Assembly (NCBI GenBank): GCA_036392615.1
Contig: DASVXQ010000058.1
Location: 7,748 to 71,747 of the forward strand
Reading direction: 5' to 3'
Source: DASVXQ01 sp036392615
Lineage (GTDB): Bacteria > Actinomycetota > CALGFH01
Length of the DNA stretch: 64,000 bases
The notes beneath the pieces are model-generated. The model was not told the origin of the DNA, did no database searches, and saw nothing but the letters and a program-made list of their open reading frames with translations. Every line of letters starts with the position of its first letter. Positions within the stretch are counted from its first letter, which is position 1. The translations under genes were made by a program, and so were the position numbers. Of this stretch, positions 50,012-59,300 are shown piece after piece.

Positions 50012-51229
50012 CTACGCTCCCGGCCCGGGCGGCTCGCTGCCGAGCCGGGCCAGCAGCCCGGCCAGCAGGGCGGTCCTCGGTACCAGGCTGTCCAGGTCCA
50101 GCCATTCGCTGGGGCCGTGCGCCTCCCCGCCAATCGGCGCCAGGCCGTCGATGGTCGGCAGGCCGGCCGCGGCGGTGGTGTTGGCGTCGCCGGCCCCGCC
50201 GGTCGCGGTGTGGCCGATCTCGAAGCCGAGACCGTGCGCGACCCGCTGCGCCTCCGCCACCAGGGCGAGCACCTCCGGGGTGCGCTCCATCGGCGGATGG
50301 CGGTGCAGCAGCCGCAGCTCCGCGGACGTGCCCGGGACCGTCCCCTCCGCCACGATCCGGGCGACCGCCGCCAGCGCCCGCTCGAAGTCGTCGCTGCGGA
50401 TGGCGCGCAGGTCCAGCTCGAGCACGGCGGCGCCGGCCACCACGTTGGGGCGGGTGCCGGCGCGGACCGTGCCGACGTTGCAGGTCACGCCCTGCCAGCG
50501 GCGGTTCAGGCCGTGCAGCGCGATGGTCTTGTGGGCCGCCTCCAGCGCCGCGCTGGCACCCCTCTCCGGCCGCACGCCGGCGTGCACCGCCACGCCGGCG
50601 ACGCGGACCTCCAGCGCGGCGATGCCCTTGCGGGCCGAGACCAGGTCGCCGTTGGTGCGCGCCGCCTCGAGCCCGATGGCGACGTCGTGCTCGGCCGCCA
50701 GCTCGCGGATGACCGCCTTGCTGAACGGCGAGCCGATCTCCTCGTCCGGCGAGAAGATCACGGTGATCCGTTCGAAGTCGTCGAAGCCGGCGTGGTCGCA
50801 CAGCACCTCGACGGCTTCGACGCCGGTCACCACCCCGGCCTTGTCGTCGGTCACGCCGGGGCCGTAGGCGCGCCGGCCCTCGGTGCGGAACGGCTGCGCG
50901 GCCGCCTCGCCCTCGTCGAACACCGTGTCCATGTGCGCCAGCAGCAGCAGGCGCCGGCCGCCGGCCCCGCTCGACAGGCCGCCCTGGCGCCGGCCGATCA
51001 GCACGTCGCCGAGCAACGGCTCCCCGGGGGCCGGGTGGTGCGGGCGCCGCTCGACCTGCCAGCCGCCCGAGCGCAGGTCGCGCTCGACCAGGTCGGCGAC
51101 GCGGTTCACGCCGTCCGGGGTGAAGGATCCCGAGTCCTGGTTCACGATCTGCTCGATCCGCGCGACGGCGCCCTGGTACCGCCGCTGCAACAGAGGCAGA
51201 AGCGCTTGGGGGTCGGCGCGAGGGTCCAT
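50012..51229 (-). CDS. M20-family metallopeptidase (CPG2-like)
   Basis: 405 residues. Zinc ligands and catalytic residues are in LLLAHMDTVF, GPGVTDDKAGVV and FSPDEEIGS; ATGGAGDANTTA carries the later Asp/His region. A dimerisation domain is in the middle. CPG2-type enzymes hydrolyse acyl-amino acids or C-terminal Glu. The substrate is unknown. A TATACT -10-like hexamer (reverse strand, 51242-51247) lies 12 nt before the ATG. It is first in the operon with the YbhN-like gene. Confidence 0.9.
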   Translation of the reverse strand: MDPRADPQALLPLLQRRYQGAVARIEQIVNQDSGSFTPDGVNRVADLVERDLRSGGWQVERRPHHPAPGEPLLGDVLIGRRQGGLSSGAGGRRLLLLAHMDTVFDEGEAAAQPFRTEGRRAYGPGVTDDKAGVVTGVEAVEVLCDHAGFDDFERITVIFSPDEEIGSPFSKAVIRELAAEHDVAIGLEAARTNGDLVSARKGIAALEVRVAGVAVHAGVRPERGASAALEAAHKTIALHGLNRRWQGVTCNVGTVRAGTRPNVVAGAAVLELDLRAIRSDDFERALAAVARIVAEGTVPGTSAELRLLHRHPPMERTPEVLALVAEAQRVAHGLGFEIGHTATGGAGDANTTAAAGLPTIDGLAPIGGEAHGPSEWLDLDSLVPRTALLAGLLARLGSEPPGPGA

Positions 51230-51371
51230 GAGCTTGGGCCAAGTATAGTGAGGCCCAGCCGTTGTCCCTGGTGGGCGGCCCTTCCCGCCCGGTCGTCGCC
51301 CACGCCCCTCCCCCCGGGGTCGCCACCCCTCCCGCCGGGGGCTTTGACAGCCGCTTGAACACGGCGACGGC

Positions 51372-51377
51372 TACCAT
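51372..51377 (+). promoter_or_regulatory. -10 element of a leaderless promoter (mprA-like gene)
   Basis: TACCAT, then 6 nt (TTTGGT), then the ATG at 51384. Confidence 0.6.
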
Positions 51378-51383
51378 TTTGGT

Positions 51384-52067
51384 ATGCGAGTGCTGGTCGT
51401 GGAGGACGAAGTCGACCTCGCGGACGCGGTGGCGCGCGGGCTGCGGCGCGAGGGCTATGCCGTCGACGTCGCCTATGACGGCGACGAGGCGCTGGACAAG
51501 CTGTCCGTCAACGAATACGACGTCATCTGCCTCGACCTGAACCTGCCCGGCACCGACGGGATCGAGGTGACCCGCCGCCTCCGCGAGGAGCGCCACGGCC
51601 CGACGGCGCCCCGGGTGCTCATGCTGACCGCTCGCGACCAGCCCCGGGACCGGGTCATCGGCCTCGACGAGGGCGCCGACGACTATCTCATCAAGCCATT
51701 CGACTTCGACGAGCTGAAGGCCAGGGTCCGCGCCCTGCTCCGCCGCGACGCCGGCCGCTCCGGCGCGCTGATGCGCGTCGGCGACCTGGAGCTGGACACC
51801 GCCAGGCACGAGGCCCGGCGCGCCGGCCAGGAGCTCTCGCTCACACCCAAGGAATTCTCGCTGCTGCGCTACTTCATGTCGCGGCCCGGCCAGGTGCTCT
51901 CCCAGGAGGACCTGCTGGAGCACGTCTGGGACGAGCACGCCGATCCCTTCACCAACACCGTCCGCGTGACCGTGATGACCCTGCGCCGCAAGCTCGGCGA
52001 CGCGGGCGACGGCCAGCCGATCGAGACCGTGGTCGGCCGCGGCTACCGACTGCGGGAGGCGTCGTGA
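51384..52067 (+). CDS. OmpR-family response regulator (MprA-like)
   Basis: 227 residues. The receiver has EDE near the start, phospho-acceptor in VICLDLNLPGTDG, TARDQPRDRVIGLDEGADDYLIKPF. A winged helix (LTPKEFSLLRYFMSRPGQVLSQ, MTLRRKLGDAG, VVGRGYRLR) follows. The stop overlaps the kinase start (GTGA). Gene order regulator-kinase-HtrA protease matches mprA-mprB-pepD of mycobacteria, an envelope-stress circuit. Confidence 0.93.
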   Translation: MRVLVVEDEVDLADAVARGLRREGYAVDVAYDGDEALDKLSVNEYDVICLDLNLPGTDGIEVTRRLREERHGPTAPRVLMLTARDQPRDRVIGLDEGADDYLIKPFDFDELKARVRALLRRDAGRSGALMRVGDLELDTARHEARRAGQELSLTPKEFSLLRYFMSRPGQVLSQEDLLEHVWDEHADPFTNTVRVTVMTLRRKLGDAGDGQPIETVVGRGYRLREAS

Positions 52068-53302
52068 GCTCGGTGGACCACCGGCAGGTGGGCACCTGGT
52101 CCAGCAACCGCCTGCCCGAGTGGATGCGCTCGATCCGCTTCCGCTACACGCTGCTCTACTCGGGGGTCCTCTTCGGCCTGGCCGCGCTGGTCGTGGGCGC
52201 GATCTACCTGATCCTGTGGATGAGCCTGCGCGAGCCGATGTCGATCATCAACGGCAGCGTGGTCGACCACTTCACCGGGCGGTCCTTCTCGGTCGACATC
52301 GTCACCGCGCGCCAGTTCGAGCGGCTGGTCCACCAGCAGACTCTCAACCGGCTGCGGACCTTCTCGTTCGAGGCGCTGATCGTGCTGTTCTTCGCCAGCC
52401 TGGTGGTCGGCTGGATCATCGCCGGCCGGGTGCTGGCCCCGATCGGCCGGATCACCGGGGTGGCGCGCGAGATCCAGGCCACCGACCTGTCGCGGCGCAT
52501 CCGGCTCCAGGGGCCCAACGACGAGCTCAAGCAGCTCGCCGACACCTTCGACGCGATGCTCTCGCGGATCGACGCCGCCTTCGCCGCGCAGCAGCAGTTC
52601 CTCGCCGACGCCTCGCACGAGCTCCGCAACCCGCTGGCGATCATCCGGACCAACGCCGACCTGGCGCTCTCCGACGAGAACCCTGAGGTCGACGAGCTGC
52701 GCCACACCGTGGTGGTGGTCAAGCGCGCCAGCGACCGGATGGCCAGGCTGGTCGACGACCTGCTCGCCCTGGCCCGCCGCGAGGCGCCCACCTTCGCCAT
52801 CGAGCAGGTCGACCTCGGCCGCGCCGTGAGCGAGGCCAGCGAGGAGTTCATGGCGGCCGCCGAGGCGCGCGGGATCGTGCTGGACCGCGCGATCGCGCCG
52901 GGCGTGATCGTGATGGGCGACGGCGACGCGCTCAAGCGCGCGGTCGCCAACCTGCTGGAGAACGCGGTGCGGCTGTCGCCGCCCAACTCCCGCATCCGCC
53001 TGGCGGTCGGCAGCGAGCGCTCGCTGGCGTGGGTGGCCGTCTCCGACGAGGGCCCCGGGATCGCGATCGAGGACCAGCCGAAGGTCTTCGACCGCTTCTG
53101 GCGCGCCGACAAGGGCCGTTCCAGAGCGGATGGGGGCACCGGCCTCGGCCTCTCGATCGTCCGCCAGATCGCCCAGCAGCACGGCGGCGACGTCCAGCTC
53201 CAGTCCAAGCTCGGGGTCGGCTCCACCTTCACCATCTGGCTGCCGGCCCCCAACCCCGGCAACGACCCCAACCAGCGCCTCACCTCCGGCGCCCAGCGCT
53301 GA
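52064..53302 (+). CDS. Sensor histidine kinase (MprB-like)
   Basis: 412 residues. TM1 (LLYSGVLFGLAALVVGAIYLIL), a short extracytoplasmic sensor (~60 residues), TM2 (ALIVLFFASLVVGWIIAG), HAMP, H-box QQQFLADASHELRNPLAIIR, N-box VANLLENAVRLSPP, and GTGLGLSIVRQI are all present. It overlaps the regulator by 4 bp. The small sensor loop suggests sensing at the membrane surface or via the neighbouring HtrA protease. Confidence 0.93.
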   Translation: MSSVDHRQVGTWSSNRLPEWMRSIRFRYTLLYSGVLFGLAALVVGAIYLILWMSLREPMSIINGSVVDHFTGRSFSVDIVTARQFERLVHQQTLNRLRTFSFEALIVLFFASLVVGWIIAGRVLAPIGRITGVAREIQATDLSRRIRLQGPNDELKQLADTFDAMLSRIDAAFAAQQQFLADASHELRNPLAIIRTNADLALSDENPEVDELRHTVVVVKRASDRMARLVDDLLALARREAPTFAIEQVDLGRAVSEASEEFMAAAEARGIVLDRAIAPGVIVMGDGDALKRAVANLLENAVRLSPPNSRIRLAVGSERSLAWVAVSDEGPGIAIEDQPKVFDRFWRADKGRSRADGGTGLGLSIVRQIAQQHGGDVQLQSKLGVGSTFTIWLPAPNPGNDPNQRLTSGAQR

Positions 53303-53426
53303 CCGCCGGGGTGGCGTCCCGCGCCGACCCGGGCCGCGCGCCGCCGCTCGCGCCTCCCGCCTCGCGCCTCGCGGTGCCGTGGCCTGCCGTGAACAGGCGC
53401 TCCGGCTGCTTTCTCCCCTCCTGGCG

Positions 53427-53476
53427 TTTACGCACCGCAACGCCTGGCTTTACGTCGCCTTGAGGGTTCGCTTACC
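53427..53476 (+). promoter_or_regulatory. Three TTTACG-type repeats at 22-bp spacing upstream of htrA
   Basis: TTTACG at 53427-53432 and 53449-53454, with CTTACC at 53471-53476, each exactly 22 bp apart (about two helical turns). They lie 90-140 bp before the htrA ATG and after the kinase gene. This is a typical arrangement for an OmpR-family regulator bound on one face of the helix; the adjacent MprA-like regulator is the natural candidate. Confidence 0.6.
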
Positions 53477-53565
53477 GATGCTTTAGTGCGCCGCGCCTAC
53501 GCTCGATGCAGACAGACGAGCAAGACCTCGTCAGCGAGCGAACCGTCGTTCAGGAGGCAGTTGGA

Positions 53566-55080
53566 ATGTCGAGCTCCGACATGTGGCGACCCCGGCCGAC
53601 CTCCCCCAACGCTTCGCCCGACGCTTTGGACGAGCAGCCCGCCGCCCGGGGCGAGCCCGACCGCGACGCGACCGCGCCGATCGACCAGCGCTCGATCCAG
53701 CAGGGCTCGCCCCGCCAGGACCCGGGCGTCGACAGCGGTTGGCGGACCGGTACCTCCCCTTGGAGCGGTCCAGGCGGATCGAACTGGAGCGGCGACGCTC
53801 CGACGAGCTGGGGTCAGGGCGGCGCCGGGAGCGGCTGGAGCGGGGCGGGACCGGGCGGCGGCCCGTCCACTCCGGCCCCCGGTGCCCCCGGCCCCGGTCC
53901 CGGGTCGACCACCATGACCGAGCCTCGGCCATGGGCGTCGGGCGCCGGCGCGCCCCAATGGGTCGACGCCGAGACCCGGCCGATCCCGGACCCGGCCGGG
54001 GCCGGCCCGTCCTGGGGTGGGCCGGTCCCCGCCAGCGGCCAGCGTCCGCCGCGGCGCGGCAGCTCCCGTCTGGTGGCCGCCGTGCTCGCGGTGCTCCTGC
54101 TGCTCGGCGCCGGCTACGGCCTGGGGCAGCTGCGCGACCGGTCCAACGCCAGCGCCTCGGGGAACGCGCCCGGCACGCCGGTCGCGGTCAACTCGGCGCA
54201 GATCAAGGGTGGCGACGAGCCGGTCGCCTCGGTGGCCAAGGCGTTGCTGCCGACGGTGGTGCAGCTGGAGACCGACCAGGGGCTGGGCTCCGGCGTGATC
54301 TACGACAAGAACGGCTACATCCTCACCGCCGCGCACGTGGTGCAGGGCGCCAACCAGGTGACCGTCCGGCTGGCCGACGGCACCAAGCTCAACGGCCGCG
54401 TGCTCGGCACCGACGACGGGACCGACATCGGCGTGGTCAAGGTCGACCGCAACGATCTCCAGCCGGCGGCGCTCGGGCTGAAGGTGCCGCTCCAGGTTGG
54501 CCAGATGGCTGTGGCGATCGGCAGCCCCTTCGGGCTCGAGGGCAGCGTCACCTCCGGCGTCGTCAGCGCGGTCAACCGTAGCCTGCCCAACCCGGACAAC
54601 GGCTCGGTGCTCGAGGTCCTGCAGACCGACGCGCCGATCAACCCCGGCAACTCCGGCGGCGCCCTGGCTGACCGCGAGGCCAGGGTCATCGGCATCAACG
54701 ACTCGATCCGCTCGGAGTCGGGCGGCAACGAGGGCATCGGCTTCGCGATCCCGATCGACATCGCCGCGGCCTCGGCCGCCCGGATCGTGAACGGGCAGGC
54801 GACCGACTCGGGCTACCTCGGGGTGAGTGGCACCGACCCGGCCATCGGCAGGGCCGGCGCGCTGGTGAACGAGGTGGCCGGCGGTGGTCCCGCGGCCAAG
54901 GCCGGGCTCCAGGTCGGCGACCTGATCATCAGTGTCAACGGCAAGGGCGTGCAGAGCATGGACGACCTGGCAGCGCAGATCCGGCTCCTCGGACCGGGCC
55001 AGAAGGTGCAGCTCGGAGTGGTCCGAGGTGGTCAGCGACAGACCATCACAGCGACGTTGACAAAGCGGCCAAACGAATGA
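53566..55080 (+). CDS. HtrA/DegP-type serine protease (PepD-like)
   Basis: 504 residues from the ATG at 53566 (AGGAGG about 8 nt upstream; an in-frame ATG at 53506 lacks a site). A long Gly/Pro/Ser-rich cytoplasmic N-terminus (~165 residues, many WSG repeats) precedes a single membrane helix (LVAAVLAVLLLLGAGYGLG). The trypsin-like protease triad is His (LTAAHVVQGA, ~257), Asp (TDIGVVKV, ~286) and Ser (NPGNSGGAL, ~362). One PDZ domain follows (LGVSGTDPAIGRAGALV, KAGLQVGDLIISVNG). It acts in envelope quality control. It ends the regulator-kinase-protease cluster. Confidence 0.93.
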   Translation: MSSSDMWRPRPTSPNASPDALDEQPAARGEPDRDATAPIDQRSIQQGSPRQDPGVDSGWRTGTSPWSGPGGSNWSGDAPTSWGQGGAGSGWSGAGPGGGPSTPAPGAPGPGPGSTTMTEPRPWASGAGAPQWVDAETRPIPDPAGAGPSWGGPVPASGQRPPRRGSSRLVAAVLAVLLLLGAGYGLGQLRDRSNASASGNAPGTPVAVNSAQIKGGDEPVASVAKALLPTVVQLETDQGLGSGVIYDKNGYILTAAHVVQGANQVTVRLADGTKLNGRVLGTDDGTDIGVVKVDRNDLQPAALGLKVPLQVGQMAVAIGSPFGLEGSVTSGVVSAVNRSLPNPDNGSVLEVLQTDAPINPGNSGGALADREARVIGINDSIRSESGGNEGIGFAIPIDIAAASAARIVNGQATDSGYLGVSGTDPAIGRAGALVNEVAGGGPAAKAGLQVGDLIISVNGKGVQSMDDLAAQIRLLGPGQKVQLGVVRGGQRQTITATLTKRPNE

Positions 55081-55566
55081 TGAGATGTGGCCCACAGTCA
55101 GTAGCCCACACGGACTAGACAGTGCCGACCGAGTCTGGTAGTTTGGCCGGTAACGATTTGGAATCAAGGCCAGCACGAACCGGAATGACCGGCGTACTGT
55201 TTGAAGACGCGAACACGGAACTGATTCAGAGCGGCGCTGGGGGGCGCTCATCAGGATCACTTCCGCCCGCATGACGGCCGGGGCCGTCGAGCCTCGGCCG
55301 GGAGGACACGGGAGGCGCGGGAAGCACGTTCGCGACGCGACGGCCGCGCCGTCCGGCTGTGAGGACCGGTGGTTGGGGGACTGCCGGGACCCCGCCGGGC
55401 GGCAGGCCGTCTTTTTGGGCCGATCCGGTCCGCCGGCGCGTCTGTATTGAAGTTGATTTTCCCGCTATTTTGGCTATTTCCCCGCGCGGATAACTCCTTT
55501 CCCGCTTCGTGTCCCGCGCCTGGGGGACGCAATCCGTAGTCCCCTAGGCACCGCCCCGAATCGCCA
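55081..55566. other. 486-bp intergenic region, partly AT-rich, with a hairpin
   Basis: No credible gene. The first half holds GGAAC/GGAAT-type words. The hairpin at 55381-55416 ends in T5. The last ~120 bp are unusually AT-rich for this genome, with repeated TTCCCGC and two GCTATTT words (around 55450-55510). This may be a regulatory or non-coding RNA region. Confidence 0.45.
55381..55416 (+). terminator. CTGCCG/CGGCAG hairpin followed by T5
   Basis: Arms CTGCCG (55381-55386) and CGGCAG (55400-55405) enclose a GC-rich loop that can extend pairing, then GCCGTC and TTTTT. It is the only clear Rho-independent-type terminator with a U-tract seen in the window. It lies 300 bp after htrA, so it may end an RNA that starts within this intergenic region. 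Confidence 0.5.
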
Positions 55567-56178
55567 CTACGGCGGCCGCCCTGCCCACAGCCCCCGGTTG
55601 GCCACCCGCGCCTCCTCGACCAGATCGCGGAACAGCCCGGCGTAGCTCACGTCGGGCGGGATGGTGATCAGCCGCGCGTAGCCCTCGGCCGCCAGCAGCG
55701 CGTTCCAGAAGGTCCCGTCGGGCAGCCAGACGTAGGCGAGCAGCCGCCCGTAGCGGTCGCGCGGCTCGACGTCGCCCTCCAGGCGGACGGTGCGGTCGGA
55801 GAGCATGCGCTTGGCGAAGCCCGATGCCTCCCTGCCATACGGCTGCACCGGCCGGTCGGGGTCCACCGTCTCCGGTGTGTCGACGCCGATCAGGCGGATG
55901 CGCTCGCTCCGCCCGGCGACCGCGGCGACGAAGGTGTCACCGTCCACCACCCGCTCGACCCGCGCCGCGACCGCCTCGGGCGGCGCCGGCGGCCAGGACG
56001 CCCGCTCGGCCGGAGTGGTCGCCAGCCGCGGCGCCTGCCCCGGCCGGCAGCCGGCCAGCAGCAGGACGGCGAGGATCGCGGCCAGCATGGACAGCCAGAT
56101 CCGCGCGACCCGGGCGCCGGGTCGCGTCGCAGTCCGGTCCGGCCGTGCCGGCGGTCGCGGGTCGTTCGTGGCGGACAT
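55567..56178 (-). CDS. Thermonuclease-family (SNase) lipoprotein
   Basis: 203 residues from the ATG at 56178. A basic N-terminus, a membrane segment and a lipobox (AILAVLLLAGC) make it a probable secreted lipoprotein. The SNase fold follows: VERVVDGDTFVAAV, RIRLIGVDTPETV (catalytic Arg/Asp region), REASGFAKRML, LEGDVEPRDRYGRLLAYVW. It probably degrades extracellular nucleic acid. It is divergent from adnA. Confidence 0.88.
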   Translation of the reverse strand: MSATNDPRPPARPDRTATRPGARVARIWLSMLAAILAVLLLAGCRPGQAPRLATTPAERASWPPAPPEAVAARVERVVDGDTFVAAVAGRSERIRLIGVDTPETVDPDRPVQPYGREASGFAKRMLSDRTVRLEGDVEPRDRYGRLLAYVWLPDGTFWNALLAAEGYARLITIPPDVSYAGLFRDLVEEARVANRGLWAGRPP

Positions 56179-56219
56179 GCGCGGAGCATAGAGACCGCCG
56201 GAAGCCGTCGTCCCGGGCT

Positions 56220-56307
56220 GTCCACACCCCCCGCGAAGCCCCTTGCGGCGCGGGGACCGCGCCTCCGGCAGCATGGCCGAGCTCTGATTGACAAGGGGGG
56301 TGTGGAC
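56220..56307. promoter_or_regulatory. 13-bp perfect inverted repeat in the adnA/nuclease divergent region
   Basis: GTCCACACCCCCC (56220-56232) and GGGGGGTGTGGAC (56295-56307) are exact inverse complements separated by 62 bp. They lie between the divergent starts, with the left arm near the nuclease gene and the right arm upstream of the adnA promoter. They could be two half-sites bridged by a regulator. Confidence 0.55.
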
Positions 56308-56336
56308 GACCCGCAACGGCCGTCCCGGGCGGTCGT

Positions 56337-56342
56337 TAGGAT
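56337..56342 (+). promoter_or_regulatory. -10 element of a leaderless promoter (adnA)
   Basis: TAGGAT, the classic actinobacterial -10, then 6 nt (CGGGGC), then the adnA ATG at 56349. Confidence 0.7.
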
Positions 56343-56348
56343 CGGGGC

Positions 56349-59300
56349 ATGACGAATGGGCTCGGCGGTCTCACCGCCCCACAGCACGCGCAGCCGGATC
56401 GCGGTGGCGACCCGGCCGGCGCCGCGCGGGCAAACGGCTCGCCGGCGACCGCCGCCTTGCCGGACGGCTCCCCCGCGGCGATCGCCGCGAGCCTGCCACC
56501 GGGCAACGTGGTCGCGCTCGGCGGCCCCGGCAGCGGCAAGACGGCCCTGCTCGAGGCGGCCATGTACGAGCTGGCGGCCGGGCCCGGCGGCGCCGCGCTG
56601 TTCGTCACCTCGAGCCGGCAGGCGGCGGTCGCGTCCACCGCGCGGCTGCTCGCGCACGTCGAGCGCGCCGCCGGTGGCGCGCTGAGCTGCGTGACCTGGC
56701 ACGCCTTCGCCCGCGGCCTGGTCACCAGCCACGCGGACCTGCTGCCCTACCGCGGCGAGCCGCGCCCGCTCAGCGGTCCGGAGCAGTGGTCGCTGGTCCG
56801 CGAGCTGCTGCTCCAGGATCCCCCGATGGTGCGCTGGGGCGACCTCGATTCGCTGGTCCAGACGCGGGCGTTCACCGACGAGCTGGCCGAGTTCGTGCTC
56901 GCCTGCGAGCGGCGGCTGATCGACCCCGCGGAGCTGGCCGAGCGGGCGGTCTCCCAGAACCGCCCGGCCTGGCGGCCCGCCGCGGACTTCCTCGCCGGCT
57001 ATCTCGGCCACCTGGCGCTCGCCGACCTGGTCGACCAGGCGGGCATGGTCGTGCAGGCGGGCGACCTGCTCGAGGACCACGCGGAGCTGCGGGCCGACAC
57101 GGTCGCACAGGTCCGCACCGTGCTGGTCGACGAGGCGCAGGAGCTGGACCCAGCGCAGTTCCGCCTGCTGGAGCTGCTGGCCGACGGCGGCGCGCGGGTG
57201 ATCATGGCCGGCGATCCGGCTGGCACCACCGAGGCCCACCGGGGCGCGCCGCCAGGGAGCCTGGTCGAGCGGTCCGCCCGGCTGGGTGCCCGGATGGTCC
57301 TCCTCGAGCACAGCCGGAGGCTGGGCGGTCGTGGGCTCGACGCGGTGCGGCGGCTCCAGGCGGCCGGCCCCCATCCCGCCGCGCCACTCCGCGGCGGCGG
57401 GGTGACCAGCGTCGACGCCGCCCATTTCCCGGGACCGGCGGAAGAGGCCGACGCCATCGCCCGGCTGCTGCGGAGCGCCCATCACCGCGACGGCCTGCCC
57501 TACAGCCGGATGGCCGTGCTGCTGCCCGGGCCTCGCCAGCTGACCGGACCGGTCCGGCGGGCGCTGGAGCGCCGCGGCGTGCCATACCGGTTGGGCGCCG
57601 GCGACCGCCAGCTCCTCCACGAGCCGATCGTGCGGCACGTGCTCGACCTGTTCCGTCTCGCGCTGGAGCCCAGCCGCGTGGACGAGCTGCTGCCGCCGCT
57701 GCTCACCTCCCCGCTCGGCGGACTCGACGCGCGGGAGCTCCGCGCGCTGCGACGCGCCGCCGTGCTCGCCGACCGCTCGCTGGCCGAGCACGTCGAGGCG
57801 ACCGGTGAGGAGCTCGGCGTCGAGGAAGGGATCGCCGACCGGGTGGCCGCCCTCCGCGGCCTGCTCGAGCAGGCGACCCGCTGGGCCGCCGAGCTGGAGG
57901 CTGACCGCTGCTTCTGGGAGCTGTGGTGCGCCGCTCCGGTGTTCTCCGAGCTGGTGGCCCGTGCGGAGCGGCATCCGGAGGACGCCGGCGTCGCCCGGCA
58001 GCTCGACGCGCTGACCTCGCTCTCGCGGGCGCTGGGGCTGTTCGTGGACGGCCGGCCGACCGCGACCATGCGCTCCTACCTGGACGTGGTCGAGCGGGCC
58101 GATTTCGCCAGCGACCCGTGGCTGCCGGCCTCGCTCGCCAGGTCCGACGCGGTGGCGTTGCTGTCGCTGCACGCCGCCAAGGGGCAGGAGTTCGACCTGG
58201 TGGTGGTGTCGGGCTGCATGGAAGGGTCGCTGCCCCGGACCGCCTGGCCAGAGGGCGTGTTCGAAGCGTGGCGGCTCGACGGCGACCTCGACCCGGTGGC
58301 GCGGGCCAGGGCGATCCTCGAGTCGGAACGGCGCCGCTTCACGCTCGCGGCGAGCCGGGCCAGGGACCGGGTGGTGTTCACCTCGTCCAGGTCCGAAGGG
58401 CGCGGTGAGCCGTCCCGTTTCATCGCCGAGCTCGGCCTGGATCCATCGGCGGAGAGCGTCGCCGGGGACCCCGCGCCGCTCGGCGTGCTGGAGGCCGCCG
58501 GCGCGCTCCGGCGGATCGCGGGCGACCAGTCGCGACCGGCGGCCGAGCGCCTCGCGGCGGTCACCACGCTGGCGGCCATGCAGGGCGTCGACCCATCCAC
58601 CTGGTGGTGGCGGCGCGACTGGACGGTCGATCCGGAGCCGATCACCGCCGAGGGCCGGCTGCGCACGTCCTACTCGCGGATCCGCGCCTACGAGGACTGC
58701 CACCTGCGCTACTTCTACTCCAGCGTGGCCGGCCTGGACGACCGCAGCTCGTACCAGATGGCCTTCGGCAAGCTGATGCACACGATCTTCGAGCTGGCCG
58801 CCAAAGGCGAGATCGCCGGCGAGCCCGCCGCGCTCAAGGCCGCCTACCGGGAACGGTTCGACCCGGCCTGGTTCCCCTCCCGGGCCATCGCCCACCAGTA
58901 CTGGCGCGACGGCATGGCCATGCTCGAGCTGTGGCACAACAGCGAAGCCAAGCAGGCCAGGCAGGCGCTGCGCTTCGAGGTCGCCTTCGAGATGGAGGTC
59001 GCCGGGCACCTCCTCCGCGGGCGCATCGACCGGGTCGACCGCGCCGAGGGCGGCATCGTCCTGCTCGACTACAAGACCGCCAGGCACCCCGCCACCGAGG
59101 AGGAGGCGCGCAGGGACCTCCAGCTCGCCATCTACTACCTGGCGGCGCTGCGCGACCCCGAGCTGGCCGAGCTGGGGGCGCCCGTCGAGATGCAGCTCGT
59201 CTATCCCGCCCAGCCGCGCATGGGCCGCTTCACGCGGGTCAGCCAGCGACCCGAGCCGGACCATCCGCGGCTGGTCGAGCGGCGCCTCACCCCGCTGCTG

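Noticed and set aside
48834..51938. 1034-codon frame that would fuse the YbhN-like protein to upstream sequence
   Set aside because: The upstream part overlaps a well-defined M20 peptidase and response-regulator region in the wrong frame. The true start with a ribosome site is the GTG at 50009.
55260..55420. Possible c-di-AMP (ydaO-type) or other riboswitch in the htrA downstream gap
   Set aside because: I could not match the conserved core words of known actinobacterial riboswitches. Only a terminator-like hairpin is supported.
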